Positions 8,998 through 19,631 of a stretch of DNA of 64,000 bases are shown here, piece after piece (the first letter of the stretch is position 1; every line of letters begins with the position of its first letter). The DNA is from an uncultured Alcanivorax sp. (GTDB taxonomy: Bacteria > Pseudomonadota > Gammaproteobacteria > Pseudomonadales > Alcanivoracaceae). The stretch lies in contig NZ_CAMYIV010000009.1 in assembly GCF_947258575.1 (NCBI RefSeq), positions 62,001 to 126,000 of the forward strand, written 5' to 3'. Under the pieces are notes generated by a model. That model was given only the letters and a program-made list of their open reading frames with translations, was not told the DNA's origin and searched no databases. The position numbers and the translations under genes are program-made.

Positions 8998-9930
8998 TTA
9001 ACGTCGAGCGCGGTAAATATAGGGCTGAGGGTTCACCTGAGCGCCATTTTTAAGCACTTCATAATGAATGTGCGGCCCGGTAGAGCGGCCGGAATTGCCC
9101 ACTTTGCCGATAACGTCCCCGGTGCGAACAATCTCACCCGGCTCCACCAGTAATTCCAGGGCGTGACCATAGCGGGTGGCAATACCATTACCGTGGTTGA
9201 TTTCCACCATCAGGCCATAGCCGGAGCGATCACCGGAATAAGTCACGACACCGGCGCCGGTGGCAATGATCGGCGTGCCTTCCTTGCCGGCAAAATCCAC
9301 CCCTTTGTGCCAGGCCACACGGCCGGTGAAGGGATCAGAACGACGCCCGAAGCGGCTGGACATCCAGCCCTTGGCAAGAGGCCGGCCGGACAGGTAGGTC
9401 TGGTCTTCGATCTGCTTGCCGGCCAGCAGGTTTTCCAGAATTTCCAGCTGACGCTCGCGGCGTTCAAGGGTGTCCGCCATCTGGTTCACCGCTTCCATAA
9501 AGGAAGGCAGCTCGTAGCTGGCGCCCTCTTCCGAACCTTCCGGCCCGCCGAGTCCTGGCACGGTACTGAAATCAAACTCCTCGCCATCAATATCTGCCAC
9601 TTCCACCAGCCGCTCACCCAGCGCATCCAGTCGAACCAGTCGAGCCTGGGCCTGGGCCAGCTTCAGGGTCAGTGCCCGAAACTGCTCCTGGCTGAGGCGA
9701 TCCAGCGATTCCAGGGCCTTTTTCTGCTCTTCCAGATGGGTGGAAAAACGTTCGGTCATTACCGGCGTATACTCGGGCTGGTCGTTAAGTTGCGACACCA
9801 GTAGGTAGCCGCCAACGCCCATCAGCACCGGCACTACCACCAGCACGGCAGCCAGTAACCAGGGCCAGTGTCGCGGAACCGGAAGTGTGCGCGAATGGCC
9901 ACGCTTGCTGTTAATGACTAAAATATTCAT
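8998..9930 (-). CDS. Inner-membrane M23 (LytM) peptidase
   Basis: 310 residues. A single membrane segment near residues 26-48 is followed by a periplasmic coiled-coil (about 60-180) and a C-terminal LytM domain. The zinc ligands and catalytic residues are intact (HKGVDF, HGNGIATRYGH, HIHYEV), so unlike EnvC or NlpD it should be an active endopeptidase that cuts peptidoglycan cross-links. The equivalent gene occupies this position, beside secA and dciA, in Pseudomonas. Its proximity to the dcw cluster suggests a role in wall remodelling. The exact ortholog name is uncertain. Confidence 0.88.
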   Translation of the reverse strand: MNILVINSKRGHSRTLPVPRHWPWLLAAVLVVVPVLMGVGGYLLVSQLNDQPEYTPVMTERFSTHLEEQKKALESLDRLSQEQFRALTLKLAQAQARLVRLDALGERLVEVADIDGEEFDFSTVPGLGGPEGSEEGASYELPSFMEAVNQMADTLERRERQLEILENLLAGKQIEDQTYLSGRPLAKGWMSSRFGRRSDPFTGRVAWHKGVDFAGKEGTPIIATGAGVVTYSGDRSGYGLMVEINHGNGIATRYGHALELLVEPGEIVRTGDVIGKVGNSGRSTGPHIHYEVLKNGAQVNPQPYIYRARR

Positions 9931-10031
9931 AGATTCGTGTAACGCACCGACTAAAAATTAAGAATTTCAAATAGTTGCACTGGTTTTCTTGATTATTTTT
10001 TACAATTTGCAGGCTAGTCTAAGTAAAACCT

Positions 10032-10490
10032 ATGAGCAAGACAACTTCGCCCAAAGCCCTGCTCGCCCTGCTGAGTGGTCACCCTACTCTCTCCGGCCTG
10101 ACCAGGGAGGCCAAAAAGACCGCTCGTCAGGAGCCGGATACCGCAGCAGCCACCGATCCGCTTGACTGCCTGCCACCGGCACTGCGCGAGCGAGTCACTC
10201 TGGTCGAAGACAGCATGCGCTGGTTGGCCATTGCCGAAACCAGCGCGACAGCTCAGCTATTGCGTTTTCACCTGCCCAAACTGCAGCAGGCCCTGCCCGG
10301 CCAGCAGATCAAAATCGTGGTGGGCGGAAAACGCCAGATGCAGAGTAGCAACGTCCGTGCCAACCAACAGGACAAGCCCAAATTGGCCAGGGAAAGTGCC
10401 AGACAAATCGCCGATCTGGCTGACACCATTGAGGACAAAGGCCTCAAGGCATCCTTGCAGCGGCTGGCCAGCCGCGGTGAATCAGAGTGA
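10032..10490 (+). CDS. dciA: DciA-like DUF721 helicase-loading protein
   Basis: 152-residue protein with a DUF721 domain. DciA is the ancestral loader of the replicative helicase DnaB and replaces DnaC in most bacteria. The core fold is seen at about residues 45-120 (LPPALRERVTLVEDSMRWLAIAE, then LLRFHLPKLQQAL and IKIVVGG). The C-terminal part is basic and helical. It is transcribed divergently from the M23 peptidase and convergently to lpxC, as in Pseudomonas. Assignment rests on domain features and synteny; sequence conservation in this family is low. Confidence 0.82.
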   Translation: MSKTTSPKALLALLSGHPTLSGLTREAKKTARQEPDTAAATDPLDCLPPALRERVTLVEDSMRWLAIAETSATAQLLRFHLPKLQQALPGQQIKIVVGGKRQMQSSNVRANQQDKPKLARESARQIADLADTIEDKGLKASLQRLASRGESE

Positions 10491-10640
10491 GCCAACCGTT
10501 TAAAAGTTCAACGGTGAACAGCACCTTCAATGTCTGAATACCTGAACAGAGAGTGTGTAACAGGCAAGTGAAAGGGGGCTAACGCCGGGCATTACCGGAT
10601 CGGTGTTGAAGCCCGGAACTCTGGCTAACACGCCTTCCCT

Positions 10641-10682
10641 GAAACGAAAAACCACCCGGCGGCGGGAGAACCGCCGGGTGGC
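10641..10682 (-). terminator. Rho-independent terminator of the dcw-lpxC transcript
   Basis: Eleven-bp stem CCACCCGGCGG/CCGCCGGGTGG with an 8-nt loop. Read on the minus strand it is followed by TTTTTCGTTT. It lies 40 nt past the lpxC stop. The remaining bases between dciA and lpxC (10491-10640) show nothing recognisable. Confidence 0.85.
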
Positions 10683-10721
10683 AACAGGGTTTCGACGTTT
10701 CCAACTTGCTGCTGAGTACGG

Positions 10722-11639
10722 CTACTCCGCCGCCGCCAGCACCGGTCGCATGTAGGACACCGGCGCATCGGTGGCATCTTCGAAGGTCACCACCTCGTAG
10801 GAATCCTCCTGACGGAGAATCTCGCGCAGCAGGGCATTGTTGAGGGCATGGCCGGATTTGTGACCGATGAACTCGCCGATCAGGCTGTGGCCCAGCAGAT
10901 ACAGGTCGCCGATGGCATCCAGCATCTTGTGCTTGACGAATTCGTCCTCGTAACGCAGCCCGTCCTCGTTGAGGATGCGGTACTCATCCACCACGATGGC
11001 GTTATCGACACTGCCGCCCAGCGCCAGATTCTGGCTGCGCAGGAACTCGATATCGCGCATGAAGCCGAACGTCCGCGCCCGCGCCACTTCTTTCACGAAC
11101 GAGGTCGTGGAGAAGTCGATGCTGGACACCTGGTTTCGCTCTTCAAACACCGGGTGATCGAATTCGATGGAGAAGGTCACCTTGAAGCCATCAAAGGGAA
11201 CGAAAGTCGCTGACTTGTCGCCCTCACGCACCGTCACTTCTTTCTTGATGCGGATGAACTTCTTGGCCGCTTCCTGCTCCTTGATGCCGGCAGACTGCAG
11301 CAGGAACACGAAAGGACCGGCACTGCCGTCCATGATCGGCATTTCCGGCGCGGACAACTCCACGAAGGCGTTATCGATGCCCAGTCCTGCCATGGCAGAC
11401 AGGAAATGCTCTACCGTGCCCACCTTCACGCCATCCTGAACCAGGGTCGACGACAAAGTGGTTTCGCGGACGGCATCGGCAGACGCCTTGATCTCCACCA
11501 CCGGGTCCAGGTCGACACGCCGGAACACGATACCGGTATCCACCGGTGCCGGGCGTACGGTCATGTAGACCTTTTCGCCGGTGTGAAGTCCCACGCCGGT
11601 GGCGCGGATCACGTTTTTCAGCGTTCGTTGTCTGATCAT
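10722..11639 (-). CDS. lpxC: UDP-3-O-acyl-N-acetylglucosamine deacetylase LpxC
   Basis: Zinc amidase that catalyses the committed step of lipid A synthesis. The 305-residue length is standard. The zinc ligands are visible: His78 in TVEHFL, His237 and Asp241 in [10 protein letters not shown], at almost the same numbers as in Pseudomonas and E. coli. It is the last gene of the dcw block, 110 nt after ftsZ, with its own likely promoter and a leader hairpin in that gap. LpxC is normally controlled by FtsH proteolysis through its C-terminal tail, which here ends in PVLAAAE. Confidence 0.98.
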   Translation of the reverse strand: MIRQRTLKNVIRATGVGLHTGEKVYMTVRPAPVDTGIVFRRVDLDPVVEIKASADAVRETTLSSTLVQDGVKVGTVEHFLSAMAGLGIDNAFVELSAPEMPIMDGSAGPFVFLLQSAGIKEQEAAKKFIRIKKEVTVREGDKSATFVPFDGFKVTFSIEFDHPVFEERNQVSSIDFSTTSFVKEVARARTFGFMRDIEFLRSQNLALGGSVDNAIVVDEYRILNEDGLRYEDEFVKHKMLDAIGDLYLLGHSLIGEFIGHKSGHALNNALLREILRQEDSYEVVTFEDATDAPVSYMRPVLAAAE

Positions 11640-11659
11640 CAGTCTGTCACACAGCTGCG

Positions 11660-11677
11660 GGTATCCTGCAGGATACC
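11660..11677. other. Perfect palindrome in the lpxC leader
   Basis: GGTATCCTGCAGGATACC, an 18-nt perfect inverted repeat. It would form a hairpin about 20 nt upstream of the lpxC start codon, between the predicted promoter and the gene. No U-run follows, so it is unlikely to be a simple terminator. It could be an operator or an RNA element. Confidence 0.5.
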
Positions 11678-11705
11678 GCTTTCCTCAACACAAAATTAGG
11701 GCGTA

Positions 11706-11711
11706 ATTATA
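11706..11711 (-). promoter_or_regulatory. Probable sigma-70 -10 box for lpxC
   Basis: A perfect TATAAT on the minus strand lies in the ftsZ-lpxC gap, about 67 nt before the lpxC start. The -35 position is poor (GGTGCA at 17-nt spacing), so strength is uncertain or an activator may be needed. Confidence 0.5.
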
Positions 11712-11749
11712 CTGCAATGCCCTGATTTTGCACCCTTGCCGCCAGACCG

Positions 11750-12919
11750 TTAGTCGGCCTGGCGACGGAGGAAGGTCGGGATATCAATGAAATCCAGATC
11801 TTCCGCGGTGCTCACCGCCTGCTGACCACGGCCGCTGGCCGCCTGCTGGGCAGCGCGTTTGCGCTCCACTGCCGGGCGATCCAGGTCGCTGTAGTCCACT
11901 CGGCCATCCGCGGTGACGGGGGTCTGACGACCACGCACCACTTTTAGTTCCTGCTGGGCGGCGGCACCCAGGCCGGTAGCCACAACGGTGACACTGATGC
12001 TGTCGCCCATATCCGGGTCGATGGCGGTGCCGATGATCACGTTGGCGTCATCGCTGGCCAGTTCGCTGACGATGTCACCCACCTCGGAGAACTCGTCCAG
12101 GGCGATGGACTCGTTGGCGGTGATGTTGATCAGGATACCGCGGGCGCCACGCAGGTCTACATCTTCCAGCAACGGGCTGGAAATGGCTGCCTGGGCCGCT
12201 TCTGCCGCCCGGCCTTCGCCGCTGGCAGTACCGGTACCCATCATGGCCGTACCCATTTCACTCATCACCGTGCGCACGTCAGCGAAATCCACGTTGATCA
12301 TGCCCGGGCGAACGATCAGATCGGCAATCCCTTTCACTGCACCCTGCAGCACTTCGTTGGCCGCCTTGAAGGCGTCCAGCAGGCTGGTGGAGCCGCCGAG
12401 AACCGCTTGCAGCTTCTCGTTGGGGATAGTGATCAGGGAGTGAACGTGCTCTTTCAACTCCTCGATACCTTCCTGGGCGGAGCGCATGCGCTTCTTGCCC
12501 TCGAAGGGGAACGGCTTGGTCACCACCGCCACGGTCAGGATACCCAGCTCCTTGGCGATCTCAGCCACCACAGGGGCGGCACCGGTGCCGGTGCCACCAC
12601 CCATACCGGCGGTAACGAACACCATGTCAGCGCCATCCAGCAGCTCGGCGATGCGGTCACGGTCTTCCTGGGCGGACTGACGACCGATTTCCGGGTTTGC
12701 GCCTGCACCCAACCCCTTGGTCACCTGGCTGCCCAGCTGAATCACGGTTTTGGAGGAGGCATTTCGCAGTGCCTGGGCGTCGGTGTTGGCGCAGATAAAA
12801 TCCACCCCTTCCACACCGGAACGCACCATGTGATCCACGGCGTTACCGCCGCCACCACCGACACCTACCACTTTAATGACCGCGCCATGCGGTACGCTGT
12901 CTTCCAGTTTGAATTGCAT
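11750..12919 (-). CDS. ftsZ: Cell division GTPase FtsZ
   Basis: Tubulin homolog that polymerises into the Z ring. The 389-residue protein has the tubulin signature [11 protein letters not shown] (about 107-117), the T7 loop region with NVDFADV, and the C-terminal conserved peptide [14 protein letters not shown] that binds FtsA and ZipA. A variable Gln/Ala-rich linker (about 320-375) joins the core and the tail. It lies 124 nt downstream of ftsA, a gap wide enough for its own promoter, which is usual for ftsZ. Confidence 0.99.
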   Translation of the reverse strand: MQFKLEDSVPHGAVIKVVGVGGGGGNAVDHMVRSGVEGVDFICANTDAQALRNASSKTVIQLGSQVTKGLGAGANPEIGRQSAQEDRDRIAELLDGADMVFVTAGMGGGTGTGAAPVVAEIAKELGILTVAVVTKPFPFEGKKRMRSAQEGIEELKEHVHSLITIPNEKLQAVLGGSTSLLDAFKAANEVLQGAVKGIADLIVRPGMINVDFADVRTVMSEMGTAMMGTGTASGEGRAAEAAQAAISSPLLEDVDLRGARGILINITANESIALDEFSEVGDIVSELASDDANVIIGTAIDPDMGDSISVTVVATGLGAAAQQELKVVRGRQTPVTADGRVDYSDLDRPAVERKRAAQQAASGRGQQAVSTAEDLDFIDIPTFLRRQAD

Positions 12920-13043
12920 GGTTGATCTCCCGTTATTGCTTCCCTGTTACTACTTTGAACGTCATTTAACGTCGAATGGTCCCGGTGATGTTGCTGCGGC
13001 CCGGAACTGCCGCTTCCGCAAAAACTGTTACCCGGCTCAGGAA

Positions 13044-14279
13044 CTAGAAGTTGCCCTTGAACCAGTTTTTGAAACGCTCTACCCAGTTCACTTCCCCGCC
13101 ACCGGCAAGGGCGCGGGCACTGGTGCCGTCCTTTTCCATGCGCTGGCCGTACAACAGCAGGCCCACTGCGGTGGAATAGATCGGGTTCTTGACCACGTCA
13201 ATGAGCCCGGAGATACCCTGCGGGGACCCCAGACGCACCGGCATGTGAAAGATTTCTTCGGCCAGGTCCACCGCACCCTCGATCTTTGAGGAGCCACCGG
13301 TGAGCACGATGCCACCGGGGATCAGGTCCTCGAAGCCGGAGCGACGAAGCTCGGCCTGGATCAGGGTGAACAGCTCGTCATAGCGCGGCTCCACCACCTC
13401 GGCCAGATTCTGGCGGCTGAGGGTACGGGGCGGCCGGTCGCCCACGCTGGGCACCTTGATGGTTTCGTCCGCGCCGGCCAGCTGGGTCAGCGCGCAGGCG
13501 TACTTGATCTTGATCTCGTCGGCGTGCTGCTTGGGGGTCCGCAGGGCCATGGCGATATCGTTGGTCACCTGATCCCCGGCAATGGGGATGTTGGCGGTGT
13601 GACGAATGGCACCTTCGGTGAAAATGGCAATATCCGTGGTGCCGCCACCGATATCGACGATGCAGACACCCAGTTCGCGCTCGTCTTCGGTCAACACGGC
13701 GTGAGCACTCGCTAACTGCTCAAGGATGATGTCATCGACCTCCAGGTTGCAGCGGCGAACACATTTCTCGATGTTCTGGGCGGCATTCACGGCACAGGTC
13801 ACCAGGTGCACCTTGGCCTCCAGACGCACACCGCTCATGCCGATGGGCTCACGCACCCCCTCCTGGTTGTCCACCACATATTCCTGGGGCAGCACATGCA
13901 GGGTTTTCTGGTCTGCCGGAATCGCCACGGCCTGGGCCGCGTCGATCACCCGGTCGATATCCGCCTGGGCCACTTCCCGGTCGCGAATGGCGACAATGCC
14001 GTGGGAATTGAGGCTACGAACATGAGAGCCGGCGATGCCCGCATACACGGTATGAATGTGGCAACCGGCCATAAGCTCGGCCTCTTCCACTGCCCGCTGG
14101 ATGGAGCGCACGGTGGCTTCGATATCCACCACTACGCCCTTCTTCATCCCCCGGGACGGCTGGGAGCCAATGCCGACAATTTCCATGGTGCCATCGGCGG
14201 ATGACTGACCGACGATGGCCACCACCTTGGAGGTGCCAATGTCGAGTCCGACAATCATGTTTTCTGATGCGTTTGCCAT
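13044..14279 (-). CDS. ftsA: Cell division protein FtsA
   Basis: Actin-like ATPase that tethers FtsZ to the membrane. From the chosen ATG it is 411 residues with phosphate-1 IVGLDIGTSKVVAIV, the IDIGGGTTDIAIF phosphate-2 motif, the GGIVLTGGSS adenosine motif, and a C-terminal amphipathic helix (WVERFKNWFKGNF). The ATG at 14279 sits about 10 nt after AGGAG. An in-frame ATG at 14288 lies only 1 nt after that site and is less likely. Confidence 0.97.
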   Translation of the reverse strand: MANASENMIVGLDIGTSKVVAIVGQSSADGTMEIVGIGSQPSRGMKKGVVVDIEATVRSIQRAVEEAELMAGCHIHTVYAGIAGSHVRSLNSHGIVAIRDREVAQADIDRVIDAAQAVAIPADQKTLHVLPQEYVVDNQEGVREPIGMSGVRLEAKVHLVTCAVNAAQNIEKCVRRCNLEVDDIILEQLASAHAVLTEDERELGVCIVDIGGGTTDIAIFTEGAIRHTANIPIAGDQVTNDIAMALRTPKQHADEIKIKYACALTQLAGADETIKVPSVGDRPPRTLSRQNLAEVVEPRYDELFTLIQAELRRSGFEDLIPGGIVLTGGSSKIEGAVDLAEEIFHMPVRLGSPQGISGLIDVVKNPIYSTAVGLLLYGQRMEKDGTSARALAGGGEVNWVERFKNWFKGNF

Positions 14280-14298
14280 GTCATCCATTCTCCTAAAA

Positions 14299-15072
14299 CT
14301 AGCTTTGCTCGCCCCAGGTCACCGCCATGCCATCGGCATAACGCAGGTCGACCCGGGTTACCCGGCGGCTGTCCGTGCTCAGCACACCGCGATAGAGCCG
14401 CACAAAGCGGCGCAGTTTGCTGGTGTATGCTTCACGGTCTACCACCAGCTGCATATCGTTGTTCAGGGTCAGTCGCGCGGTCAGTCGTGCGTTGACCTCC
14501 ATGCTGCGAATACCCAGGTCCACATCTGCCAGCATCTTGCCCATGCTGTGATAGAACCCCATCACCTCTTCCAGCCGCTGTTGCGGTCCGCTCAGCCGCG
14601 GCAGGCCGCTCAGGTCATACTGCTTGAGCGCCTTGAAGGGCTCGCCGCTGTCTGAAATCAGCACGGTGTCATTCCACACCGCCACCGGGCGCCGCTCTTC
14701 CACGGTCAACACCACGGTGTCGGGCCACTGCCGGCGAACGGAAACCCGTTCCACCCAGCTCAGGCCCTGTGCCTGCTGATAGATTTCCTCCAGCGGCACG
14801 GAAAAATAGTTTTCGTCGCGAACCAGCGCCGCCAGGGCGGTCTGGATCTGCTGTTGACGGCGCACATCGGTAACACCGTCTACACCCACCTTGCGCACCG
14901 GATAACCATCCAGTGCCGCCGGCAGATAGATCACGCCGACCAGCAACACCGCCGCCACCGTTCCCACCAGCATCCAGGGCACCGCTGCTGACAACCGCTC
15001 ATTGAGCGGTACGCCGGCTTTCTTCACCGGCTTGCGGCGGGCCCCGCGCGGGGTCGCGGCCTGCTTAGCCAT
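14299..15072 (-). CDS. ftsQ: Cell division protein FtsQ
   Basis: Bitopic inner-membrane divisome protein that binds FtsL and FtsB. From the ATG at 15072 it has 257 residues: a basic cytoplasmic tail ([18 protein letters not shown]), a membrane helix at about 33-55, a POTRA domain (about 60-130, [14 protein letters not shown]) and the FtsQ beta domain. The start overlaps the ddlB stop by 8 nt and is preceded by GAGG, indicating translational coupling. Confidence 0.96.
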   Translation of the reverse strand: MAKQAATPRGARRKPVKKAGVPLNERLSAAVPWMLVGTVAAVLLVGVIYLPAALDGYPVRKVGVDGVTDVRRQQQIQTALAALVRDENYFSVPLEEIYQQAQGLSWVERVSVRRQWPDTVVLTVEERRPVAVWNDTVLISDSGEPFKALKQYDLSGLPRLSGPQQRLEEVMGFYHSMGKMLADVDLGIRSMEVNARLTARLTLNNDMQLVVDREAYTSKLRRFVRLYRGVLSTDSRRVTRVDLRYADGMAVTWGEQS

Positions 15073-15991
15073 CACCTCGTTCCAGCGCATCGAGCAGGAT
15101 TTCCCCCACCAGGGTGTCGAAATCCCGCCCGGCGGCCCTGGCCGCCATGGGCACCAGGGAGTGATCCGTCATTCCCGGTACCGTGTTCACTTCCAGTAAC
15201 TGCCAGTTGCCCTGCTCGTCGCGCATCACGTCCACCCGGCCCCAGCCGTGGCAGCCTGCTACCCGGAAGGCGGTCAGGGCCAGTTGGCGCAGGGCCTGCT
15301 CATCAGAGTCGTCCAGTCCGGCCGGGCACAGATATTCGGTGCTGTTGGACTGGTACTTGGCTTCAAAGTCATAAAACGCATTGGGCGTCTTCAGGCGGAT
15401 CGCCGGCAACGGCTCCTCGCCAAGGATGGCTACGGTGTATTCCGGGCCGTTAACCCAGGCTTCCACCAGCACATCGGAATCAAATTTTTCCGCTTCTTTC
15501 AGCGCCTGGGCCAGCTGCTCGGCGTTATCCGCCTTGGCCATGCCGATGGAAGAGCCTTCATGGGCCGGCTTGATCATCAGCGGGAAGCCCAGGTCTTCTG
15601 TGTCATTACGGCCAGCCACATAGAACGGCGGCGTCGGCAAACCGGCGCCTTTCCACAGTTGTTTGGTGCGCACCTTGTCCATGCCGATGGCAGAGGCCAT
15701 CACCCCGGAGCCGGTATAGGGAATGCCCAGGTGCTCCAGGACGCCCTGGATGACACCGTCTTCGCCGCCCCGGCCATGCAGGGCGATAAAGGCCACATCA
15801 AACCCCTTCAGGGTATCCACGCTCTTGTAAGCCGGATCCACCAGCTCGGCGATCAGCCCCAAATTACGCAGGGCCTGATGGACCGCCGCACCACTTTTCA
15901 GTGACACGGGTCGCTCGGCGGATTTGCCGCCGGCCAGTACCGCTACCCGGCCCACGCTGGCCAGTTGCTTCTTCAGCAGCGCCTTATCCAC
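15065..15991 (-). CDS. ddlB: D-alanine-D-alanine ligase B
   Basis: ATP-grasp ligase that makes the D-Ala-D-Ala dipeptide for MurF. A GTG start at 15991 preceded by GGGAGG gives 308 residues, the normal length, overlapping murC by 8 nt. Visible are [14 protein letters not shown], the [11 protein letters not shown] phosphate loop, EYTVAILG and the metal-binding [17 protein letters not shown]. The frame is open 57 nt further upstream inside murC, but that extension matches nothing in the family. Confidence 0.96.
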   Translation of the reverse strand: MDKALLKKQLASVGRVAVLAGGKSAERPVSLKSGAAVHQALRNLGLIAELVDPAYKSVDTLKGFDVAFIALHGRGGEDGVIQGVLEHLGIPYTGSGVMASAIGMDKVRTKQLWKGAGLPTPPFYVAGRNDTEDLGFPLMIKPAHEGSSIGMAKADNAEQLAQALKEAEKFDSDVLVEAWVNGPEYTVAILGEEPLPAIRLKTPNAFYDFEAKYQSNSTEYLCPAGLDDSDEQALRQLALTAFRVAGCHGWGRVDVMRDEQGNWQLLEVNTVPGMTDHSLVPMAARAAGRDFDTLVGEILLDALERGDG

Positions 15992-17414
15992 GCTTGGCGC
16001 CTCCCTGTTCAGCCAGTTCTTTGGCGATGGCGCCCACATTGCCGGCACCCTGGGTCACCAGCAGATCGCCGCCCTGAAGCTGGGTGGCCAGAATTTCTGC
16101 CAGCTTGGCAGGATCATCCACAAACACCGGCTCCACCCGGCCACGCTTGCGAATGCTGCGGCACAGGGCGCGGGCATCCGCACCGGGAATCGGGTCTTCA
16201 CCGGCGCCGTAGACCTCCAGCATCAACAGCACATCCACCCCGGACAGCACGTCCACAAAGTCCTCGTAAAGGTCCTGGGTACGGGTATAACGGTGCGGCT
16301 GGAACAGCATGGCCAGGCGACGACCCGGCCAACCGGCGCGGATGGCATCGATGGTGACAGCCACTTCGCTGGGATGGTGGCCGTAATCGTCCACCAGGGT
16401 CGCGCTACCGCCTTCGAAGTGATACTCGCCCTGTACATCAAAGCGCCGGCCCACTCCGGTAAAGTTGTTCAGCCCGCGAATAATGGCCTCATCGCTGGCG
16501 CCTTCATCGGCGGCCACGGCAATGGCCGCCAGGGCATTGAGTACGTTGTGCTTGCCGGGCATGTGCAGAACCACATCCAGCGGCTCACCTTCTTTGCGGA
16601 TCACCCGGAAAGACGTGGTCATGCCCTGCTGCTGCACGTTCTCTGCACGCAGGTCCGCATCGTCGCTGAAGCCGTAGCGGATCACCTGACGATTGACCCG
16701 TGGCAGCAACTTGCGCACCACCGGGTCGTCCACGCACATCACTGCCACACCGTAAAACGGCAGGTTGTGCAGGAACTCGATAAAGGTGTTCTCCAGCTGG
16801 GCAAAATCCCCGCCATAGGTGTGCATGTGATCCGCTTCGATATTGGTGACGATGGCACTCATGGGCTGCAGGTGCAGGAAGCTGGCATCGGACTCATCCG
16901 CTTCCGCTACCAGATAACGGCTCTGCCCCAGGCGCGCATTGGTGCCGGCACTGTTCAGCCGCCCGCCAATCACGAAGGTGGGGTCCAGGCCCGCTTCCGC
17001 CATGATGGCCGCGGTCATGGAGGTGGTGGTGGTCTTGCCATGAGTGCCGGCCACCGCGATGCCGTGACGGAAGCGCATCAGCTCCGCCAGCATCTGGGCC
17101 CGCGGCACCACCGGAATCCGGCGGGCATGCGCTTCCGCCACTTCCTCGTTTTCCGTAGTCACCGCCGTGGACGTCACCACCACGTCAGCACCATCAATGT
17201 TTGATGCCCGGTGACCGATTTCCACCCGCACACCCAGGCCACGCAGACGCTCTACGACCGCCGATTCCTTGATGTCACTACCGCTGATGGCGTAGCCCTG
17301 GTTGGCCAGCACTTCGGCGATGCCACACATGCCCACACCGCCGATACCCACAAAGTGGATACCGCTGATGCGCCGCATCTCTGGCACGATATGGATGTTG
17401 TCGTTATCGGCCAT
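15984..17414 (-). CDS. murC: UDP-N-acetylmuramate-L-alanine ligase MurC
   Basis: First of the four Mur ligases; adds L-Ala to UDP-MurNAc. From the ATG at 17414 (preceded by GAGGAGG) it has 476 residues: a Rossmann-like [16 protein letters not shown] near residue 20, the ATP loop [11 protein letters not shown] near 117 and [10 protein letters not shown] near 345. It overlaps murG upstream by 11 nt and ddlB downstream by 8 nt. All expected motifs are intact. Confidence 0.98.
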   Translation of the reverse strand: MADNDNIHIVPEMRRISGIHFVGIGGVGMCGIAEVLANQGYAISGSDIKESAVVERLRGLGVRVEIGHRASNIDGADVVVTSTAVTTENEEVAEAHARRIPVVPRAQMLAELMRFRHGIAVAGTHGKTTTTSMTAAIMAEAGLDPTFVIGGRLNSAGTNARLGQSRYLVAEADESDASFLHLQPMSAIVTNIEADHMHTYGGDFAQLENTFIEFLHNLPFYGVAVMCVDDPVVRKLLPRVNRQVIRYGFSDDADLRAENVQQQGMTTSFRVIRKEGEPLDVVLHMPGKHNVLNALAAIAVAADEGASDEAIIRGLNNFTGVGRRFDVQGEYHFEGGSATLVDDYGHHPSEVAVTIDAIRAGWPGRRLAMLFQPHRYTRTQDLYEDFVDVLSGVDVLLMLEVYGAGEDPIPGADARALCRSIRKRGRVEPVFVDDPAKLAEILATQLQGGDLLVTQGAGNVGAIAKELAEQGGAKRG

Positions 17415-18477
17415 TGGCCACCTCCTCACACAGCGTGGCCGCGCGCTCGGCGCTGTCGGCCACGGCCTGCTCACGGGCACGCTGCGCCATTTGCGCCAGC
17501 AGCCCGCGTTCTGCAACCGGTTTCAATGTGCCCGCCAGGCTGGCGGCACTCATCTCCCGCTGGGGCAGCAACAGGGCCGCGCCCCGGTCTGACAGCCAGC
17601 GGGCATTCAATGTCTGGTGATCATCCACCGCACTTGGCAGCGGTACGAACAGGGCCGCCACGCCAGCGGCGGCCACTTCCGCCACAGTCAGGGCCCCGGC
17701 CCGACAGATCACCAGATCCGCCCAGCCATAGGCTTGCGCCATGTCGTCGATAAATTCACTGACCTGGGCGTCCAGCCCCAGCGCCTGGTAAATCGGCGCC
17801 GCTTCACCGGTACGGCCGGCACCACACTGGTGACGCACCTGGATATCCCGACCCAGTACCGCCAGCAGCAATTCCGGCAAGTCCTGATTCAGTACCAGGG
17901 CCCCCTGGCTGCCACCCAGGACCAGCACCCGCAGGCCGCCCTGGTGCTGAGCATACCGACGGGACGGCTCTTCCAGGCTGGCGATCTCGGCGCGTACCGG
18001 ATTGCCCACCCAGCAGGCACTCTGGGTGCCGAAGGCACCCTGGAAACCTTCCAGGGTCACGGTGGCCATTTTCGACAGCAACCGGTTGGTTAGCCCCGGC
18101 ACCGCATTCTGTTCGTGGACCACCACTGGCACCTTGCACAGGCGCGCGGCCAGGCCACCGGGACCGCTGGCAAAACCGCCAAAGCCCACCGCCAGCAGCG
18201 GTTGGCGCTGACTAATCAGGCTGCGCGCCTGCAATACCGCACGCAGCAGGTTGAACGGGGCGGTGAGCTTGCGCTTGAGTCCGCCACCACGCAGCCGGGA
18301 TACGCCCAGTTCGGCGATCTCATAGCCGTACTGGCGCACCAGCTTGCCTTCCATACCGTTTTCCGCGCCCAGCCAGAGGATCCGGAAACCGCGCTCACAC
18401 AATTGATCCGCCACTGCCAGTGCCGGGAACACATGCCCGCCGGTACCGCCTGCCATGATCAGGATGGTGCCGCTCAT
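17404..18477 (-). CDS. murG: Lipid II-forming GlcNAc transferase MurG
   Basis: Peripheral inner-membrane GT28 glycosyltransferase that converts lipid I to lipid II. 357 residues from the ATG at 18477. The first G loop is [14 protein letters not shown] at residues 8-21, the second is [12 protein letters not shown], and the UDP-GlcNAc pocket is seen as [24 protein letters not shown]. The ATGA overlap with the ftsW stop indicates coupling. The open frame upstream to 18657 lies within ftsW and is rejected. Confidence 0.98.
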   Translation of the reverse strand: MSGTILIMAGGTGGHVFPALAVADQLCERGFRILWLGAENGMEGKLVRQYGYEIAELGVSRLRGGGLKRKLTAPFNLLRAVLQARSLISQRQPLLAVGFGGFASGPGGLAARLCKVPVVVHEQNAVPGLTNRLLSKMATVTLEGFQGAFGTQSACWVGNPVRAEIASLEEPSRRYAQHQGGLRVLVLGGSQGALVLNQDLPELLLAVLGRDIQVRHQCGAGRTGEAAPIYQALGLDAQVSEFIDDMAQAYGWADLVICRAGALTVAEVAAAGVAALFVPLPSAVDDHQTLNARWLSDRGAALLLPQREMSAASLAGTLKPVAERGLLAQMAQRAREQAVADSAERAATLCEEVANGR

Positions 18478-19631
18478 CGTGCCGCCCTCCCTCTCGCTTT
18501 CAGCTGCTCGGCTTCGGCGCCGGCGCGCAGGATCAGCCCCACCATGGCGGAGAAAATCAGCAGTGAAGAGCCGCCATAGCTGATAAACGGCAAGGTCAGG
18601 CCCTTGGTGGGCAACAGACCCATGTTTACACCCAGGTTGATAAAGACCTGAGAGCACAAAACGAAGGCGCAGCCATAAACCAGATAGGCGTGGTACAACA
18701 GACCGCGGGTTTCCAGGCTGTGACCCAGGCGGAAGATGCGCCAGCCCAGCAGCACAAAGCCGCTGATCAACGCCAGATTTCCCAGCAGCCCCAGCTCTTC
18801 GGCCATCACCGCGTAAACAAAATCGGTATGGGCTTCCGGCAGGTAAAACAGTTTCTGCACGCTGTTGCCAAGGCCGACGCCATCCCAGTGGCCACGGCCA
18901 AAAGCGATCAGGCTCTGGGTCAACTGGTAGCCGGAGCCATACTGATCGGCCCAGGGGTCGGTAAAGGTCATCAGCCGCGCCACCCGATAGGGTTCAGCAA
19001 AGGCCACCAGGGCGCCCAATGCCACCGCCGCCAGACCAATCAGCAAGAAGCGCAGGGTCGGCACCCCGGACAGGAACAACATGCCCATGGCGGTGATACC
19101 CAGCACCACCACGGCGCCGAAATCCGGTTCCAGCAGCAGCAGGATGGTCAACACGCCCAGCAGCGCCAGCGGCAGCAAAAAGGCCTTCCACTCGGTTTCC
19201 AGGGCCGCCTTGCGCTGGGCGATATACCCTGCCAGGTAAAGGACGAAACAGAGTTTGACGATTTCCGAGGCCTGAATGGTCAGGCCCGGCAATGCAATCC
19301 AGCGAGTGGAGCCGTTAACCGTGCGCCCCAGACCCGGGATAAACACCATCACCAGCACCACCAGCGCCACCGGCAACATCAAGAAGCGCAACCGTTCCAG
19401 CAACGCCAAAGGCACAGCAAAATAAACAAAGGCGCCGGCAGCCAGCCCCAACGACAGATAGATACCGTGGCGCAACGCATAGTAGAACGGGTCGCCCAGC
19501 CGGGTTTCAGCAATCTGCAGGCTAGCAGACGAGACCATCACCAGGCCGGCCAGGGCCAGCAGAATCGCTGTCCACATCAAGGTCTTGTCCAGACCCCGGT
19601 TATCCAGCTTGAGGATCATGCGCTCAGTCAT
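18474..19631 (-). CDS. ftsW: Septal SEDS peptidoglycan glycosyltransferase FtsW
   Basis: Polytopic SEDS-family polymerase that works with FtsI at the septum. From the ATG at 19631 (GGAAGG upstream, 8-nt overlap with murD) it has 385 residues and about ten membrane segments. Conserved stretches include NGSTRWI, LEPDFGA, SGYQLTQSLIAFG and the C-terminal GLTLPFISYGGSSLL signature. It could be confused with RodA, but its position between murD and murG identifies FtsW. Confidence 0.97.
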   Translation of the reverse strand: MTERMILKLDNRGLDKTLMWTAILLALAGLVMVSSASLQIAETRLGDPFYYALRHGIYLSLGLAAGAFVYFAVPLALLERLRFLMLPVALVVLVMVFIPGLGRTVNGSTRWIALPGLTIQASEIVKLCFVLYLAGYIAQRKAALETEWKAFLLPLALLGVLTILLLLEPDFGAVVVLGITAMGMLFLSGVPTLRFLLIGLAAVALGALVAFAEPYRVARLMTFTDPWADQYGSGYQLTQSLIAFGRGHWDGVGLGNSVQKLFYLPEAHTDFVYAVMAEELGLLGNLALISGFVLLGWRIFRLGHSLETRGLLYHAYLVYGCAFVLCSQVFINLGVNMGLLPTKGLTLPFISYGGSSLLIFSAMVGLILRAGAEAEQLKARGRAAR

